From positions 2,170,001 through 2,234,000 of the forward strand of contig NZ_CP195303.1 of NCBI RefSeq assembly GCF_051245535.1: a stretch of DNA of 64,000 nt, read 5' to 3'. Below the pieces are notes generated by a model. That model did no database searches. It saw nothing but the letters and a program-made list of their open reading frames with translations, and was not told the DNA's origin. A program made the position numbers and the translations under genes. The first letter of the stretch is position 1. The number at the start of each line of letters is the position of its first letter. Positions 17,704 to 27,800 of the stretch are shown here, in pieces. This DNA is from Micavibrio aeruginosavorus_D. GTDB lineage: Bacteria > Pseudomonadota > Alphaproteobacteria > Micavibrionales > Micavibrionaceae.

Positions 17704-19686
17704 ATGTCCAATACTGCTGCCGCTCTGGATCAAATCACCCTCACGCTGCCCGACGGGGCCACGCGCACCGTTCCGGCGGGGACCACGGGTCTGCAATTTG
17801 CCGAGTCGATTGCCAAGTCACTGGCCAAGGCGGCGATTGCCATTTCTGTGAATGGCGAGATTCGTGACCTGTCCCGCCCGTTGGATGATGGCGCGATGGT
17901 CAGCATCCTGAAACGCGAAGACAACGCCGCGCTGGAAATGATCCGCCACGATTGCGCTCACGTTCTGGCCGAAGCGGTGCAGGAATTGTTCCCGGGTACG
18001 CAAGTGACGATTGGCCCGTCCATTGAAAACGGGTTCTATTACGATTTCGCCCGCAACGAACCCTTCACGCTGGAAGATCTGCCGAAGATCGAAGCGAAGA
18101 TGAAGGAAATTATTGGCCGCGGTGCCGCGTTCGAACGCGAAGTCTGGGACCGCAACGACGCCATCAAATTCTTCACCGACAAGGGGGAGATGTACAAGGC
18201 CGAGCTGATCCGCGACCTGCCGGGTACGGAAACCATTACGATTTACAAACAAGGCACATGGTTGGATCTGTGCCGTGGGCCGCATATGCCGACGACCAAA
18301 CATATTGGCACGGCGTTTAAATTGACCAAGGTTGCGGGTGCCTATTGGCGCGGGGATTCGTCCAAGGCGATGCTGACCCGTATTTACGGCACCGCATGGC
18401 GCACCGAAGACGAACTGCAAGCCTACCTGACCCAGATCGAGGAAGCGGAAAAACGCGACCACCGCAAACTGGGCCGCGAAATGGATTTGTTCCATTTGCA
18501 GGAAGAAGCGCAAGGGTCTGTGTTCTGGCATGACAAGGGCTACACCATCTGGCTCGCGCTGGAAGGGTATGTGCGCCGTCGCCTGAAATCCGCCGGCTAT
18601 ATCGAAGTGAAAACGCCGCAATTGATGGATGCCCGTTTCTGGGAACAATCCGGTCACTGGGGAAAATACCGCGAAAACATGTTCGTTGTGCCGGATGTGG
18701 TGCCGAACACGGAAGAGGGCGGCAAGGTTTTCAAGGAAGAGCCGAAGCATTTCATGGCGCTGAAACCCATGAACTGCCCGGCGCATGTGCAGATTTTCAA
18801 TCAGGGCATTAAATCCTACCGCGACCTGCCGATCCGCATGGCGGAATTTGGCTGCTGCCACCGCAACGAAGCGCACGGCGCGCTGCACGGCCTGATGCGC
18901 GTGCGTCAGTTCACACAGGACGATGCCCACATTTTCTGCCGCGAGGACCAGATCGAAGCGGAATCCATGGCGTTCTGCGAATTGCTGCGCGTCATGTACA
19001 CCGACCTCGGCTTTACCGATGTCGTGGTCAAACTGGCCACCCGTCCGGAAAAACGCGTCGGCACGGAAGAAAGCTGGGATTACGCCGAAAACGCTTTGAA
19101 ACAGGCGCTGGACAAAGCGGGTCTGGCCTATGAAATCGCGCCGGGTGATGGCGCGTTCTATGGTCCGAAACTGGAATTCCACATTCGCGATGCGATTGGT
19201 CGGTCCTGGACCTGTGGCACATTGCAGCTGGACCCGAACCTGCCGGAACGTCTCGGCGCGTCCTATATCGGCGAAGACGGGGCGAAACACCGCCCGTTGA
19301 TGCTGCACCGGGCCATTTTGGGATCGCTGGAACGCTTTATCGGCATCCTGATTGAAAACTATGCCGGGAAATTGCCGTTGTGGCTGGCTCCGGTTCAATG
19401 CGTGGTGGCCACCATCACATCCGATGCGGATGATTACGCCCGGGATGTGCTGGAAAAACTGAAGGCCGCTGGCATTCGGGCCGAAATCGACCTGCGCAAT
19501 GAAAAGATCAATTACAAGGTGCGGGAGCATTCTCTGGCCAAAATCCCGGTCATGTTCGTGGTCGGCAAGCGCGAGGCCGAGGAGCAAAAGGTCGCCATTC
19601 GTCGTCTGGGCGATGAAAAACAGGCCTTTGACCCGCTGGAATCCGCGATTCAGGCCCTTGCGGAAAGCGTAAAACCGCCGTATTAA
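17704..19686 (+). CDS. thrS: Threonyl-tRNA synthetase
   Basis: This cytoplasmic class II synthetase charges tRNA-Thr with threonine. Its 660 residues show the full bacterial architecture. A TGS domain spans about 8-70. The editing domain has H82, H86, C190 and H194 in the HxxxH and CRGPH motifs. The catalytic core includes MNCPAH with zinc ligand C358 and the motif 2 region CCHRNEAHGALHGLMR. An anticodon-binding domain follows from about 560. It is followed 73 bases later by infC, an arrangement shared with many bacteria. Confidence 0.97.
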   Translation: MSNTAAALDQITLTLPDGATRTVPAGTTGLQFAESIAKSLAKAAIAISVNGEIRDLSRPLDDGAMVSILKREDNAALEMIRHDCAHVLAEAVQELFPGTQVTIGPSIENGFYYDFARNEPFTLEDLPKIEAKMKEIIGRGAAFEREVWDRNDAIKFFTDKGEMYKAELIRDLPGTETITIYKQGTWLDLCRGPHMPTTKHIGTAFKLTKVAGAYWRGDSSKAMLTRIYGTAWRTEDELQAYLTQIEEAEKRDHRKLGREMDLFHLQEEAQGSVFWHDKGYTIWLALEGYVRRRLKSAGYIEVKTPQLMDARFWEQSGHWGKYRENMFVVPDVVPNTEEGGKVFKEEPKHFMALKPMNCPAHVQIFNQGIKSYRDLPIRMAEFGCCHRNEAHGALHGLMRVRQFTQDDAHIFCREDQIEAESMAFCELLRVMYTDLGFTDVVVKLATRPEKRVGTEESWDYAENALKQALDKAGLAYEIAPGDGAFYGPKLEFHIRDAIGRSWTCGTLQLDPNLPERLGASYIGEDGAKHRPLMLHRAILGSLERFIGILIENYAGKLPLWLAPVQCVVATITSDADDYARDVLEKLKAAGIRAEIDLRNEKINYKVREHSLAKIPVMFVVGKREAEEQKVAIRRLGDEKQAFDPLESAIQALAESVKPPY

Positions 19687-19704
19687 TAGGCGCTTATAGA
19701 AACT

Positions 19705-19728
19705 CGGGGGCGTGATAATCCGCCCCCG
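19705..19728 (+). promoter_or_regulatory. Hairpin in the thrS-infC spacer
   Basis: CGGGGGCG pairs perfectly with CGCCCCCG around an eight-base loop, 20 bases before the infC ribosome-binding site. There is no U-run, so it is not a typical terminator. It may stabilise the infC end of the message or take part in translational control. Confidence 0.45.
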
Positions 19729-19759
19729 GCAATGCCAACTTAATCAATGGAGACGACCC

Positions 19760-20317
19760 ATCGCTAGACCACCTGTACCCCCGCGCCGTGATGCACCCCG
19801 TGATGACGGCCCGCGCGTGAATGCTCAAATCCGGGTGGACAAGGTCCGCCTGATCGGTGCCGATGGTGAAATGGTCGGCGTTGTGTCGATCCGCGATGCT
19901 CTGGCCGCTGCTGAAGAAGTCGGTCTGGATCTGGTTGAAATTTCCCCGGGCGCTGAACCGCCGGTCTGCAAAATCCTCGACTTCGGTAAATACAAGTACG
20001 AGATGCAGAAGAAGGCGAACGAAGCCCGCAAAAAACAAAAAGTCATCGAAATCAAGGAACTGAAATTGCGTCCCGCAATCGGTGACCATGATTACGACGT
20101 GAAGATGAAGGCCGCCCGCCGCTTCCTGGAAGAAGGGGACAAGGTGAAATTCACCCTCCGCTTCCGTGGCCGTGAAATGGCGCACCAGCAATTGGGGATG
20201 GAAGTTCTCAATCGCGTGAAGGAAGATTTGGCCGGTCTGGGCAAGGTTGAAATGGAACCGCGTCTGGAAGGTCGTCAGATGATGATGGTGATTGCGTCTG
20301 AAACGCCGAAGGCGTAA
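19760..20317 (+). CDS. infC: Translation initiation factor IF-3 with an AUC start codon
   Basis: IF-3 binds the 30S subunit and monitors initiator tRNA-start codon pairing. The recognisable protein begins ARPPVPPRRDAPRDDGPRVN and continues through the two IF-3 domains (EPPVCKILDFGKYKYE and VKMKAARRFLEEGDKVKFTL) for 185 residues, near the usual length. The best start is ATC at 19760, with GGAGA six bases upstream. A GTG at 19712 in the same frame would add 16 unrelated residues and lies inside the spacer hairpin. Rare start codons in infC are well known and allow IF-3 to repress its own translation. rpmI and rplT, the usual downstream partners, are absent; a terminator follows. Confidence 0.92.
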   Translation: MARPPVPPRRDAPRDDGPRVNAQIRVDKVRLIGADGEMVGVVSIRDALAAAEEVGLDLVEISPGAEPPVCKILDFGKYKYEMQKKANEARKKQKVIEIKELKLRPAIGDHDYDVKMKAARRFLEEGDKVKFTLRFRGREMAHQQLGMEVLNRVKEDLAGLGKVEMEPRLEGRQMMMVIASETPKA

Positions 20318-20337
20318 TCGCTTCGATGAAAGATTTA

Positions 20338-20367
20338 AAAATCCCCGGACATGCTCCGGGGATTTTT
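20338..20367 (+). terminator. Rho-independent terminator after infC
   Basis: AATCCCCGGA pairs with TCCGGGGATT around a five-base loop, followed by TTT. It ends the thrS-infC unit before the convergent DUF1554-type gene. Confidence 0.85.
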
Positions 20368-20376
20368 GTTTGCAGT

Positions 20377-22197
20377 TTATTGTTCAACGCAAATCAGTCG
20401 GGCGCCCCAGTCGCAAAAAGCGCTGGTGCCTATATCCGACCAGTGTGATCCGATCGCGCCCAGTGCCCCCTGATGCCAGTCATACAGATCAGAAGCTCCA
20501 TAGGTCCACCCATTGCATGAATAATCGGCGGAAGATGATTTCATGGCCCCGGCGACCGTTGTGTTGGTCGCGACATCCAGGTCGCTGGTAATGAAATCAC
20601 CATCTTCGTCGAGGATAATGCCGGTTAAAAGGCTGCCGTCGGTCAGGTCTGTCCAGTCATCGGCAATCCGTGTTCCATCCACCAATCGATAGGGAACGGT
20701 GGCCTTGGTTGTAAAGCGGGTTGCGGGGGCCGAGGCGGCCGTTTTTGCGCTGATCCATGCCATGTATGTGCCGCCGATCCCGGCATTGTTGGCGGCGGTC
20801 TGGCACTTGTCATCCGCTCCTGCGGTGCCGCCCAGATTTCCGGTGTATGACGCTTTGGTCGCGAAGATTTTTTTATGTGCGCCCACTGGGTCATCAGGTT
20901 GCTGGACGCAATAAAGTCGTTTGTTGGTGTCGCATGTTCCTGTGCCGTTGTCTGTCCATGTGCTGGATGTGCTGGCCAGATTTCCGTTATAGCCCAGCGT
21001 GCTGGAAAACGACCAGATCCAGCTTGCGCCGCTAATCCTGCCACAGGCAGAATCAGCCGTACTGCCCTTTCGCGCCCCGGCGGATGTCACGTTGGTCCAA
21101 ACCGACCCGGACGCGATGGTCGCCCCGGTTTGGGTTTTGTTGATGGCGTTATCCAGTGTTCCGTCCGTCAAATCGGTCCAGTTGTCGGCCACTGTCGTGT
21201 TGTCCACCAACTGGTATGGCAGGGTGGATTGTTCAAATCGATCTGCGGGCGCTGTGCCCGCGACCCTTTCCGCCAACCATGCGTAAAAATGGCCGGACAA
21301 TCCGGCGGCTTGTGCAAGGTTTTTACACATCCTGTCGGCGTGTCCGATCCCGCTAAAATTTCCGTCATAGGTCGTTGATGTGACGAATACTTTATATCCA
21401 CCCAATGCGGTGGTGATGGACCATTGGTCCAGCGCGTTGCCGATCGACAACGTGGCCGTTGTGGTTGTGGAATCCGATGCGCTGGATGTGGCGCGCAGTT
21501 GGATATACTGACCATTATCAATGCTGTTGCCGGTGCTGGCCCATGTGTGGTCCACAACGCTGCATGTCAGAGTGTTACAAATGCGGTATTGGGGTGATCC
21601 ATCACCAGTAATTTCAACGGCGGCGGCGCATCCATCTGTTGTAATCTGAACGATTTCCGATGATGTAACGGTGGATGTCACCGCGCCGATGATATCGGCA
21701 ACGCTGTACACATTCACGCCACACCCGGCGGATAATGTGCCCGTTACCCCCAATATATTGATGCCATTGGCAATGTTATCCGCGATGAAATCCGGGTCAT
21801 CATCGCTGCGCGTTGCATCCAGATAACATTCCCCGGTGTCGTCATCTTGGCACCGGGGTTGTTTAAAATTTACCCAGTTGCTCCCGTCGCAATATTCCCA
21901 TGGCGGTGTTCCGCCCGTATATCGCATGCGTCCTGTTTTGGCTGTGGTGCATGATCCGGCATCATTGTCGATTTGTAACAATGTTTTTCCGGCACTGGTC
22001 TGTTCGACCAGCGTTTGCCATGTCGTGCCGTTGCAAATCAATGTGCGGCGTGGAATTTGTTCCGGCCCGCCGGTGTTGCGAACCTCGCCATTAATGCTGC
22101 ACGAATCACCCGGCTGCGTTTCGGCGGCCAGTGCAGGAATCGGAAAAAAAGACAAAAGGGCCCATAAAAAAATGGGAAAAAGGGCGTAAAAGCGCAT
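20377..22197 (-). CDS. Secreted protein with two C-terminal DUF1554-like domains and cysteine cassettes
   Basis: This 606-residue protein is probably secreted or surface-associated. A signal peptide (MRFYALFPIFLWALLSFFP, ending PALA) supports the start at 22197; a longer frame from 22323 adds an unlikely leader. Residues 25-110 hold cysteine pairs in a pattern like the cassettes of the propeller family in this window (CDGSNWVNF). A segment INILGVTGTL near 165 resembles a motif common in tail-fibre and pilin-like proteins. Two C-terminal copies of a lectin-like DUF1554 domain start with VFVTSTTYDGNFSGIGHADR and IFATKASYTGNLGGTAGADD; each has YAWL or YMAWIS and ends in a cysteine after RL. The ligand is unknown. 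Confidence 0.75.
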   Translation of the reverse strand: MRFYALFPIFLWALLSFFPIPALAAETQPGDSCSINGEVRNTGGPEQIPRRTLICNGTTWQTLVEQTSAGKTLLQIDNDAGSCTTAKTGRMRYTGGTPPWEYCDGSNWVNFKQPRCQDDDTGECYLDATRSDDDPDFIADNIANGINILGVTGTLSAGCGVNVYSVADIIGAVTSTVTSSEIVQITTDGCAAAVEITGDGSPQYRICNTLTCSVVDHTWASTGNSIDNGQYIQLRATSSASDSTTTTATLSIGNALDQWSITTALGGYKVFVTSTTYDGNFSGIGHADRMCKNLAQAAGLSGHFYAWLAERVAGTAPADRFEQSTLPYQLVDNTTVADNWTDLTDGTLDNAINKTQTGATIASGSVWTNVTSAGARKGSTADSACGRISGASWIWSFSSTLGYNGNLASTSSTWTDNGTGTCDTNKRLYCVQQPDDPVGAHKKIFATKASYTGNLGGTAGADDKCQTAANNAGIGGTYMAWISAKTAASAPATRFTTKATVPYRLVDGTRIADDWTDLTDGSLLTGIILDEDGDFITSDLDVATNTTVAGAMKSSSADYSCNGWTYGASDLYDWHQGALGAIGSHWSDIGTSAFCDWGARLICVEQ

Positions 22198-22383
22198 CGC
22201 GAGTGATAACAATATTATAAATAAATATCTGTGCGAGCTTTCAATGGCAGCTTTGGGACGCTGCGGCTTAGCACTATCACTCTGATTCCGGCACCAACGC
22301 CAAAGGCTTTCGAGGCCTTGCAATGTGGGACCGATTATATGCGGCTTTTTTATTCCTTCAAGGGGGATTTTTGAACGCGTATT

Positions 22384-24219
22384 TTATTGCGCTGCAATGC
22401 TTTCGCCATCAATAAAATGTTCCGACTGCATCGCCCATAGTTTTGCGAATGTGCCATTCTTGGCCAGCAAGGCGGCGAAGCCGCCGTTTTCGACAATTTC
22501 CCCATTCTCCATGACGATCAAATTGTCGGCATGTTTTACGGTGGACAGGCGGTGGGCGATGATCACCATGGTTTTGCCCGCGAACGCCGTTTCCATCGCG
22601 GTCTGGATCACTTGTTCCGACAGGGAATCCAGTGCGGATGTGGCTTCGTCAAAAATGATCAAATCGGCATCGCGCACAAACGCCCGGGCAATGCCCAGAC
22701 GTTGGCGTTGCCCGCCGGATAATTTAATCCCGCGTTCGCCGATCATCGTGGCATCCCCATCGGGCAGGCTGGCGATCAATTCGTCCAGCGCGGCGTGTTT
22801 CAAGGCGCGTTGATAGAGTTCTTCGTCCACAGTGTCGATGCGGTCGAGCAGGATATTGTCGCGGATGGTGATGTTGAATAATTCAACATCCTGCGGCACC
22901 AAGGCGATGCGGTTCAACCATTCATGCCCGGGAATATTGTTCAAATTGGCCCCGCCCCCAATGCCGCCGACGGTGATGGTGCCGGTTTCGGGTAACATCT
23001 GTTTCATCAACATGCGCACCAACGTTGATTTGCCTGCACCGCTGCGCCCGGTCAGGGCGATGGTTTTCCCGCGCGGAATGGTCAGGTTGATGTTGTGCAG
23101 GGCATGGCCCTTTTGCCCGTCATAGGTGAAATTGACATCGTTGAACCGAATGTCGGTCCAGTCGGCGGGCAGGGGTTGGGTGGGCGCAAAATCCATCATC
23201 TGCGGTTTTTCGCGCAGCGTTTCAGAAATGCGCATAAACCCGTTGCGGTATTCCAGGAACTGATCCTGCATATAAACCATTTCTTCCAAACGGGACCACA
23301 AATTGAACATCAGGAAGAACACGGTGGCAAACGCCCCGGCGCTCAACCACCCACCAAACATGCCCGACAGGCACAGGCCGAGGGTCAGAACGATCCAGAA
23401 AAATGCCGTCATGTTCAAAACCGTCCATTTGAAATAGGTGATTTTGAACACATCGCGCATGGCGAAATGGGCATCGGCTTCGTGGCGTTGGGCCTGTTCG
23501 TCGATATAGGCGCCCATGTTGAACGCCTTCACCGTGCGCACCGCGCCGACAAATTCGTAAACGCGGGCGGTCAGTTTTTCCAGCATCTTGTTATGACGGT
23601 CGTGCATTTTCGGCAAATTGCGCGCGGTATAAATCCCCACGGCCATAAAGGTCACGATAAACCCGGCATAAAGCAGCAGGAAATAAAACGGCGCGTCGAT
23701 CAGGATGACGGACGCAAAAATACCAATCACACTGCCCACGAATGGGACCAGCGACCATTTGTAAATGTTATAAAGCTGTTTCAACGATGACCGCGCGGTG
23801 GTGATGCGCTGCATCTTGCTGCCTGATCCTTGGGATTCGTGCCAGTTGAGTGACAGGCGGTTCATGTGCCGCACGGAAAACAATGCCATGCTTCGGTTCA
23901 GGCGATCTTCCATCGCCGCTTCGTTCAGGAACAAGCCCATGGAAATCAGCGCCAGCCCATAGGCCGCCATATACGGCACGATCATCCACATCAGCCGGGC
24001 GGGGTCACTCATCGCCCAACCTTCTTCAAACCCCTTGATGGTGATACCGATAAAAAACGGCATCATGGCCAACACGGCAAACCGCACCACACGCAACGCG
24101 GTGAACATGAAAAATGTTCTGCGATAAGGCCGCAAGAAAAACCACAACCAGCGCAGAAACGATGCCGATTCCGCAGGTAAATCGCGTTCGTCGGGCAGGA
24201 TGAATTGTGGGTCTTGCAT
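22384..24219 (-). CDS. ABC transporter with fused membrane and ATPase domains (MsbA/ABCB-like exporter)
   Basis: This 611-residue half-transporter probably dimerises in the inner membrane and exports a lipid or other hydrophobic substrate; the substrate cannot be read from the sequence. The membrane domain covers about residues 25-320. The ATPase domain has Walker A ALTGRSGAGKSTL, signature LSGGQRQRLGIARA and Walker B LIIFDEATSALD. The start at 24219 has GGAG eight bases upstream; a longer frame reads into a palindromic repeat and is rejected. It lies downstream of trxA, separated by that repeat pair, so it may not be part of the trxA transcript. Confidence 0.88.
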   Translation of the reverse strand: MQDPQFILPDERDLPAESASFLRWLWFFLRPYRRTFFMFTALRVVRFAVLAMMPFFIGITIKGFEEGWAMSDPARLMWMIVPYMAAYGLALISMGLFLNEAAMEDRLNRSMALFSVRHMNRLSLNWHESQGSGSKMQRITTARSSLKQLYNIYKWSLVPFVGSVIGIFASVILIDAPFYFLLLYAGFIVTFMAVGIYTARNLPKMHDRHNKMLEKLTARVYEFVGAVRTVKAFNMGAYIDEQAQRHEADAHFAMRDVFKITYFKWTVLNMTAFFWIVLTLGLCLSGMFGGWLSAGAFATVFFLMFNLWSRLEEMVYMQDQFLEYRNGFMRISETLREKPQMMDFAPTQPLPADWTDIRFNDVNFTYDGQKGHALHNINLTIPRGKTIALTGRSGAGKSTLVRMLMKQMLPETGTITVGGIGGGANLNNIPGHEWLNRIALVPQDVELFNITIRDNILLDRIDTVDEELYQRALKHAALDELIASLPDGDATMIGERGIKLSGGQRQRLGIARAFVRDADLIIFDEATSALDSLSEQVIQTAMETAFAGKTMVIIAHRLSTVKHADNLIVMENGEIVENGGFAALLAKNGTFAKLWAMQSEHFIDGESIAAQ

Positions 24220-24247
24220 AGGCTGTACTCCAACGTTTTGTTTATGC

Positions 24248-24330
24248 GTCATCCCGGCGAAAGCCGGGATCTTCATCCAGTCTTGTATCGTTCTAGCCGA
24301 TAAGACAATCCCGGCTTTCGCCGGGATGAC
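24248..24330. repeat. Pair of inverted palindromic repeats (REP/BIME-like)
   Basis: GTCATCCCGGCGAAAGCCGG at 24248 continues to 24270 and is exactly inverted at 24308-24330. Each copy is itself a hairpin (CCCGGC...GCCGGG). The same core recurs at 33870 and 34108. The unit sits between trxA and the ABC exporter, where it could stop or stabilise transcripts. Confidence 0.8.
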
Positions 24331-24361
24331 TCAAAATTTTAAATGTGAACGTGGCGCGATC

Positions 24362-24679
24362 TTAAACGACCGAAGCGACCCATTCGTTCAATTGCGTTTT
24401 GGACATGGACCCAACACGCGTATCAACAACCTGACCACCCTTGAACACCATAAAGGTGGGGATGCCGCGCACGCCGTATTTCGTCGGGGCGTTCGGGCTT
24501 TCGTCGATGTTGATTTTGACAACCTTCACCTTCTCGCCCATTTCGTTGGCCAGTTCATCAACCAAAGGGCCCATCGCCTTGCACGGGCCACACCATTCGG
24601 CCCAGAAATCGACAACCACCGGGCCGTCGGCGTTCAGGACTTCGGTTTCAAATGTTTGGTCGGATACTTTATGGGTCAT
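24362..24679 (-). CDS. trxA: Thioredoxin
   Basis: This 105-residue cytoplasmic thioredoxin reduces protein disulfides and is itself recycled by thioredoxin reductase. The active site WCGPC (C30, C33) sits in DFWAEWCGPCKAM, and the cis-proline region is GIPTFMVF. Length and motifs match classical Trx1. It is the last gene of the addB-addA-trxA order common in alphaproteobacteria, 123 bases after addA. Confidence 0.96.
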   Translation of the reverse strand: MTHKVSDQTFETEVLNADGPVVVDFWAEWCGPCKAMGPLVDELANEMGEKVKVVKINIDESPNAPTKYGVRGIPTFMVFKGGQVVDTRVGSMSKTQLNEWVASVV

Positions 24680-24802
24680 GGCCCGCTTCCTCTCTTCGGA
24701 TGAATGAATTCTGTACCTTTTAATATGGTCGCTTGGTGTGCGGGGTCAAGGGCCGCAGGGGCGCTGAAACCCGTTCCGTCCACATCGGGCATGCTCTTTA
24801 GG

Positions 24803-27800
24803 TTATTGATTTTCCAGAATCTCCATCAACCGCATGCCATCGGTCCAGAGCAGGGCCGTGCGAATCACCCGGTCCGGGTAGATTTTGCGAATGATGGACG
24901 CATAGGCCCGCATCTGTTTCCGGTACAGCGGTGCCACGTCCTTCTGGTCCAGCGGCGGCGGGCGGTTGGTTTTGTAATCGATGATCCACACCGCATCGCC
25001 TGTAACGGCCAGACGGTCGATCTGCCCGCTGATCAATTGCCCGTCGACATACCCTGTCACGGGCACCTCGGCCATTGTGCCCGGCGCAAACAATGGCGCA
25101 AATTGCGGATCATCCAAAATCGCTATGACTTCATTCACGATACCGTCGCGCACGCTGTGCGGTAAATCCTGTTTTGCCACGTGCAGGCGCGCGGCATCCA
25201 TGCGCGCGGCCACGGGCATGTCGGGCAAAATCTGCAGCAAACGGTGCGTCACAATCCCGCGGCGGAATCGGTACGGGTCATCCCCCTGTAACGGCGACCG
25301 CGCGGCGGGTTCGGCATCATCGGGGCGCGATGGCATCAAGGTTGTCGGGGCACCGGGTTCGGTGGGGGCGGCGCGGTCAATCCAGTCCGGCGGCACCGGA
25401 TCGGTCATATTGGTGGGCGTATATCCGGCAGCGCGCTTTTCATCCACGGAGCGCGTTTGCGGGTTGGATATGCGGCGGATGGGGTCGTCAAAACCGGGCC
25501 GGGTGATGGCCTCCACATCATCCATGCGGTCGAACGCATCGGCCATCAATTGATACCAACTCTCCTCCATCCGGGCGCGTTTCTTTTTCGCGGCGGCAAT
25601 GATCAACTGGTCTTCGGCCCGCGTCATGGCGACGTACAACAAACGGCGTTCTTCTTCGGCGTCCGCCGCGTCAATGCGGGCTTGCGCGGACGTGTAGGCC
25701 CGTGGGGCCTCCGCCTTGCGCGTGGTCCATAATGGCGCGGTTAATCCCGTCTTGCGCGGCCACAGAACGGGCACGTCTTTCTTCCCGCCACTGCCCTTGA
25801 TCGTATCGGGCAGGATGACCACCGGGGCCTGCAGCCCCTTGGATGCATGCACGGTCATAATCCGCACCTGATCGCCCGCATCATCCATTTCGCGTTTAAG
25901 CTGGGTGTTCGTGCGGTCCTGAACCTGTACAAAATCCTGCAGGGACGGTACGTGGGTGCGCTCAAACGCCAGCGTATTGTTGATAAATTCCTGTAACGGG
26001 TCCAGCGCCTCATGCCCCAGTCGCGCAATCAGCGCGTGGTGACCGCTTTTCGGGTCGGCGGGGCAAGGTGTTTGCAGGAGGCGCGTGAAAAATTCATAGG
26101 GGCGCAGCAAACTGCCATCGCGCAAACGATCGTTCAGCCACGCAATAACCGGGTCGTCGTCGGCCCGCGCGCGCAGGGCGGACCAGAGCGTTTGTGACCC
26201 CCGGTTCCATGCAACGCTTTCCAGCCGTTCATCCCCCCATCCGCACAGTGGGGATTTCAGGATGCAGGCTAGCGATAAATCATCCTCCGGCAACAATGCG
26301 AACCGTGCTACCGCCATCATGTCTTGCACCACCAACTGGTCGTTCAGGACCATCCGGTCCACGCCGCTGACGGGCACGTTGCGGGTTTTTAATTCGCGCA
26401 CCAGTTTCGGCACAAAATCATTCCGGTTGCGGACCAGCACCAGAATATCCCCGGCGCGCAACGCACGCCCCTTGGATTCCAGCATCATTGTGCCGATGGA
26501 TGACGCAATATGGTCGGCCACCCGCATCGCCAATTGCGTCCGCGCATCGATGGATGATGTGCGCTCCAACGGCAACACCCAATCATCCTTGCCCTTGTCT
26601 TTTTCCGGCTCGTGCAAAATCGGCCAGATTTCAACCGACCCCGCCTGCCCGATGCGGTGGGCGGTGTGGGTGATGATGTCATCGGCCACACCTTGCAACA
26701 CGGGCGGCGGGCTGAATGTTTCATCGGTGGCGCGCAACACGGATGTGGTGGACCGGAACGATACGTTCAATCCCACATCGCGCCACCATGATGCGTTCAT
26801 GGCCCGCACGCGGGCGGCGAAATTTTTCCGCATGGTCTGGAACCCGTCGCGGTCGGCGCGCTGGAACCCGTAAATGGATTGTTTTTCATCCCCGACGAAG
26901 AACAAGGTACGGGCCAAATGCTCCGCATCATCGCGGGCGCGCCCGGACAGGAAATCATCACTCAAAGCCCGGATAATTGCCCATTGCTCGGGGTTCGTGT
27001 CCTGCGCCTCATCCACCAGAATATGGTCCAGCCCTTGATCCAGCTTGAACATCACCCATGGCGCGATGGTGTCGGCATCCATGCCCATCGTCTGCCCCTG
27101 CAGCAAGGCCAGCGTGCGCAAAATCTGGTCATCGAAATCCAATGCGGAATGGCGGGCCTTGATGGCGGCGTAAGCGTGCAACACGGCCCCGCCGAATGAT
27201 AACAAATCACTGGTCGCGCGGGCGGATGCGACGGCGCGCAATGTTTCGTTAAGGGCGATCAACCGCTCCGCTTCGGCAATCAATGTCGGTTCGCAATCGG
27301 CATCCGCATCCTTCGCACCCTTGGTGGCGATGCGGGCCAGAACAGTTCCGGCCTTGGTCAGGAAAATACCCGTATAGGCCTCAAATTTCTCTGCCCGGAC
27401 GGGCGCGGGTGATTCCAGCCAATCCTGTAATAATCCTGCACGCTCCACATCGGTCTTTGTGCCTTGATTGAGTGCCCGACACGCCGCCCATAAATCATCC
27501 TTGGCGAATGATGCATCGGCGCAGGCGTTTAAAATCAACTGGTCACGCTCCAGCGCTGGATCAATGTCCAGAATGTCGCATACCGCACGGTGCAGGGTCG
27601 CCGCATCCGGATAAGTGCGCATCGTGTGTTCCAACGCGCCGCGTTCGGACAGCAAGGCACTCAACTGCGCGTCGGTTTGTTCTTCATTCAAAATGCGGGT
27701 CAGGCGGCGGACGGTGTGGTGCAAATCACCGTGCATGTCATCGCGGGCGATTTTTAAAACCTGATCCCGTGCCATGGCGATCAACCGTTTGGCTTCGTCA

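Noticed and set aside
17818..19587. Minus-strand open frame of 589 codons opposite thrS
   Set aside because: Fully antisense to a highly conserved synthetase gene, with no recognisable domain; a shadow of codon bias.
24220..24276. Extended N-terminus of the ABC exporter (MKIPAFAGMTHKQ)
   Set aside because: These codons are read from the palindromic repeat; the start at 24219 has a proper ribosome-binding site.
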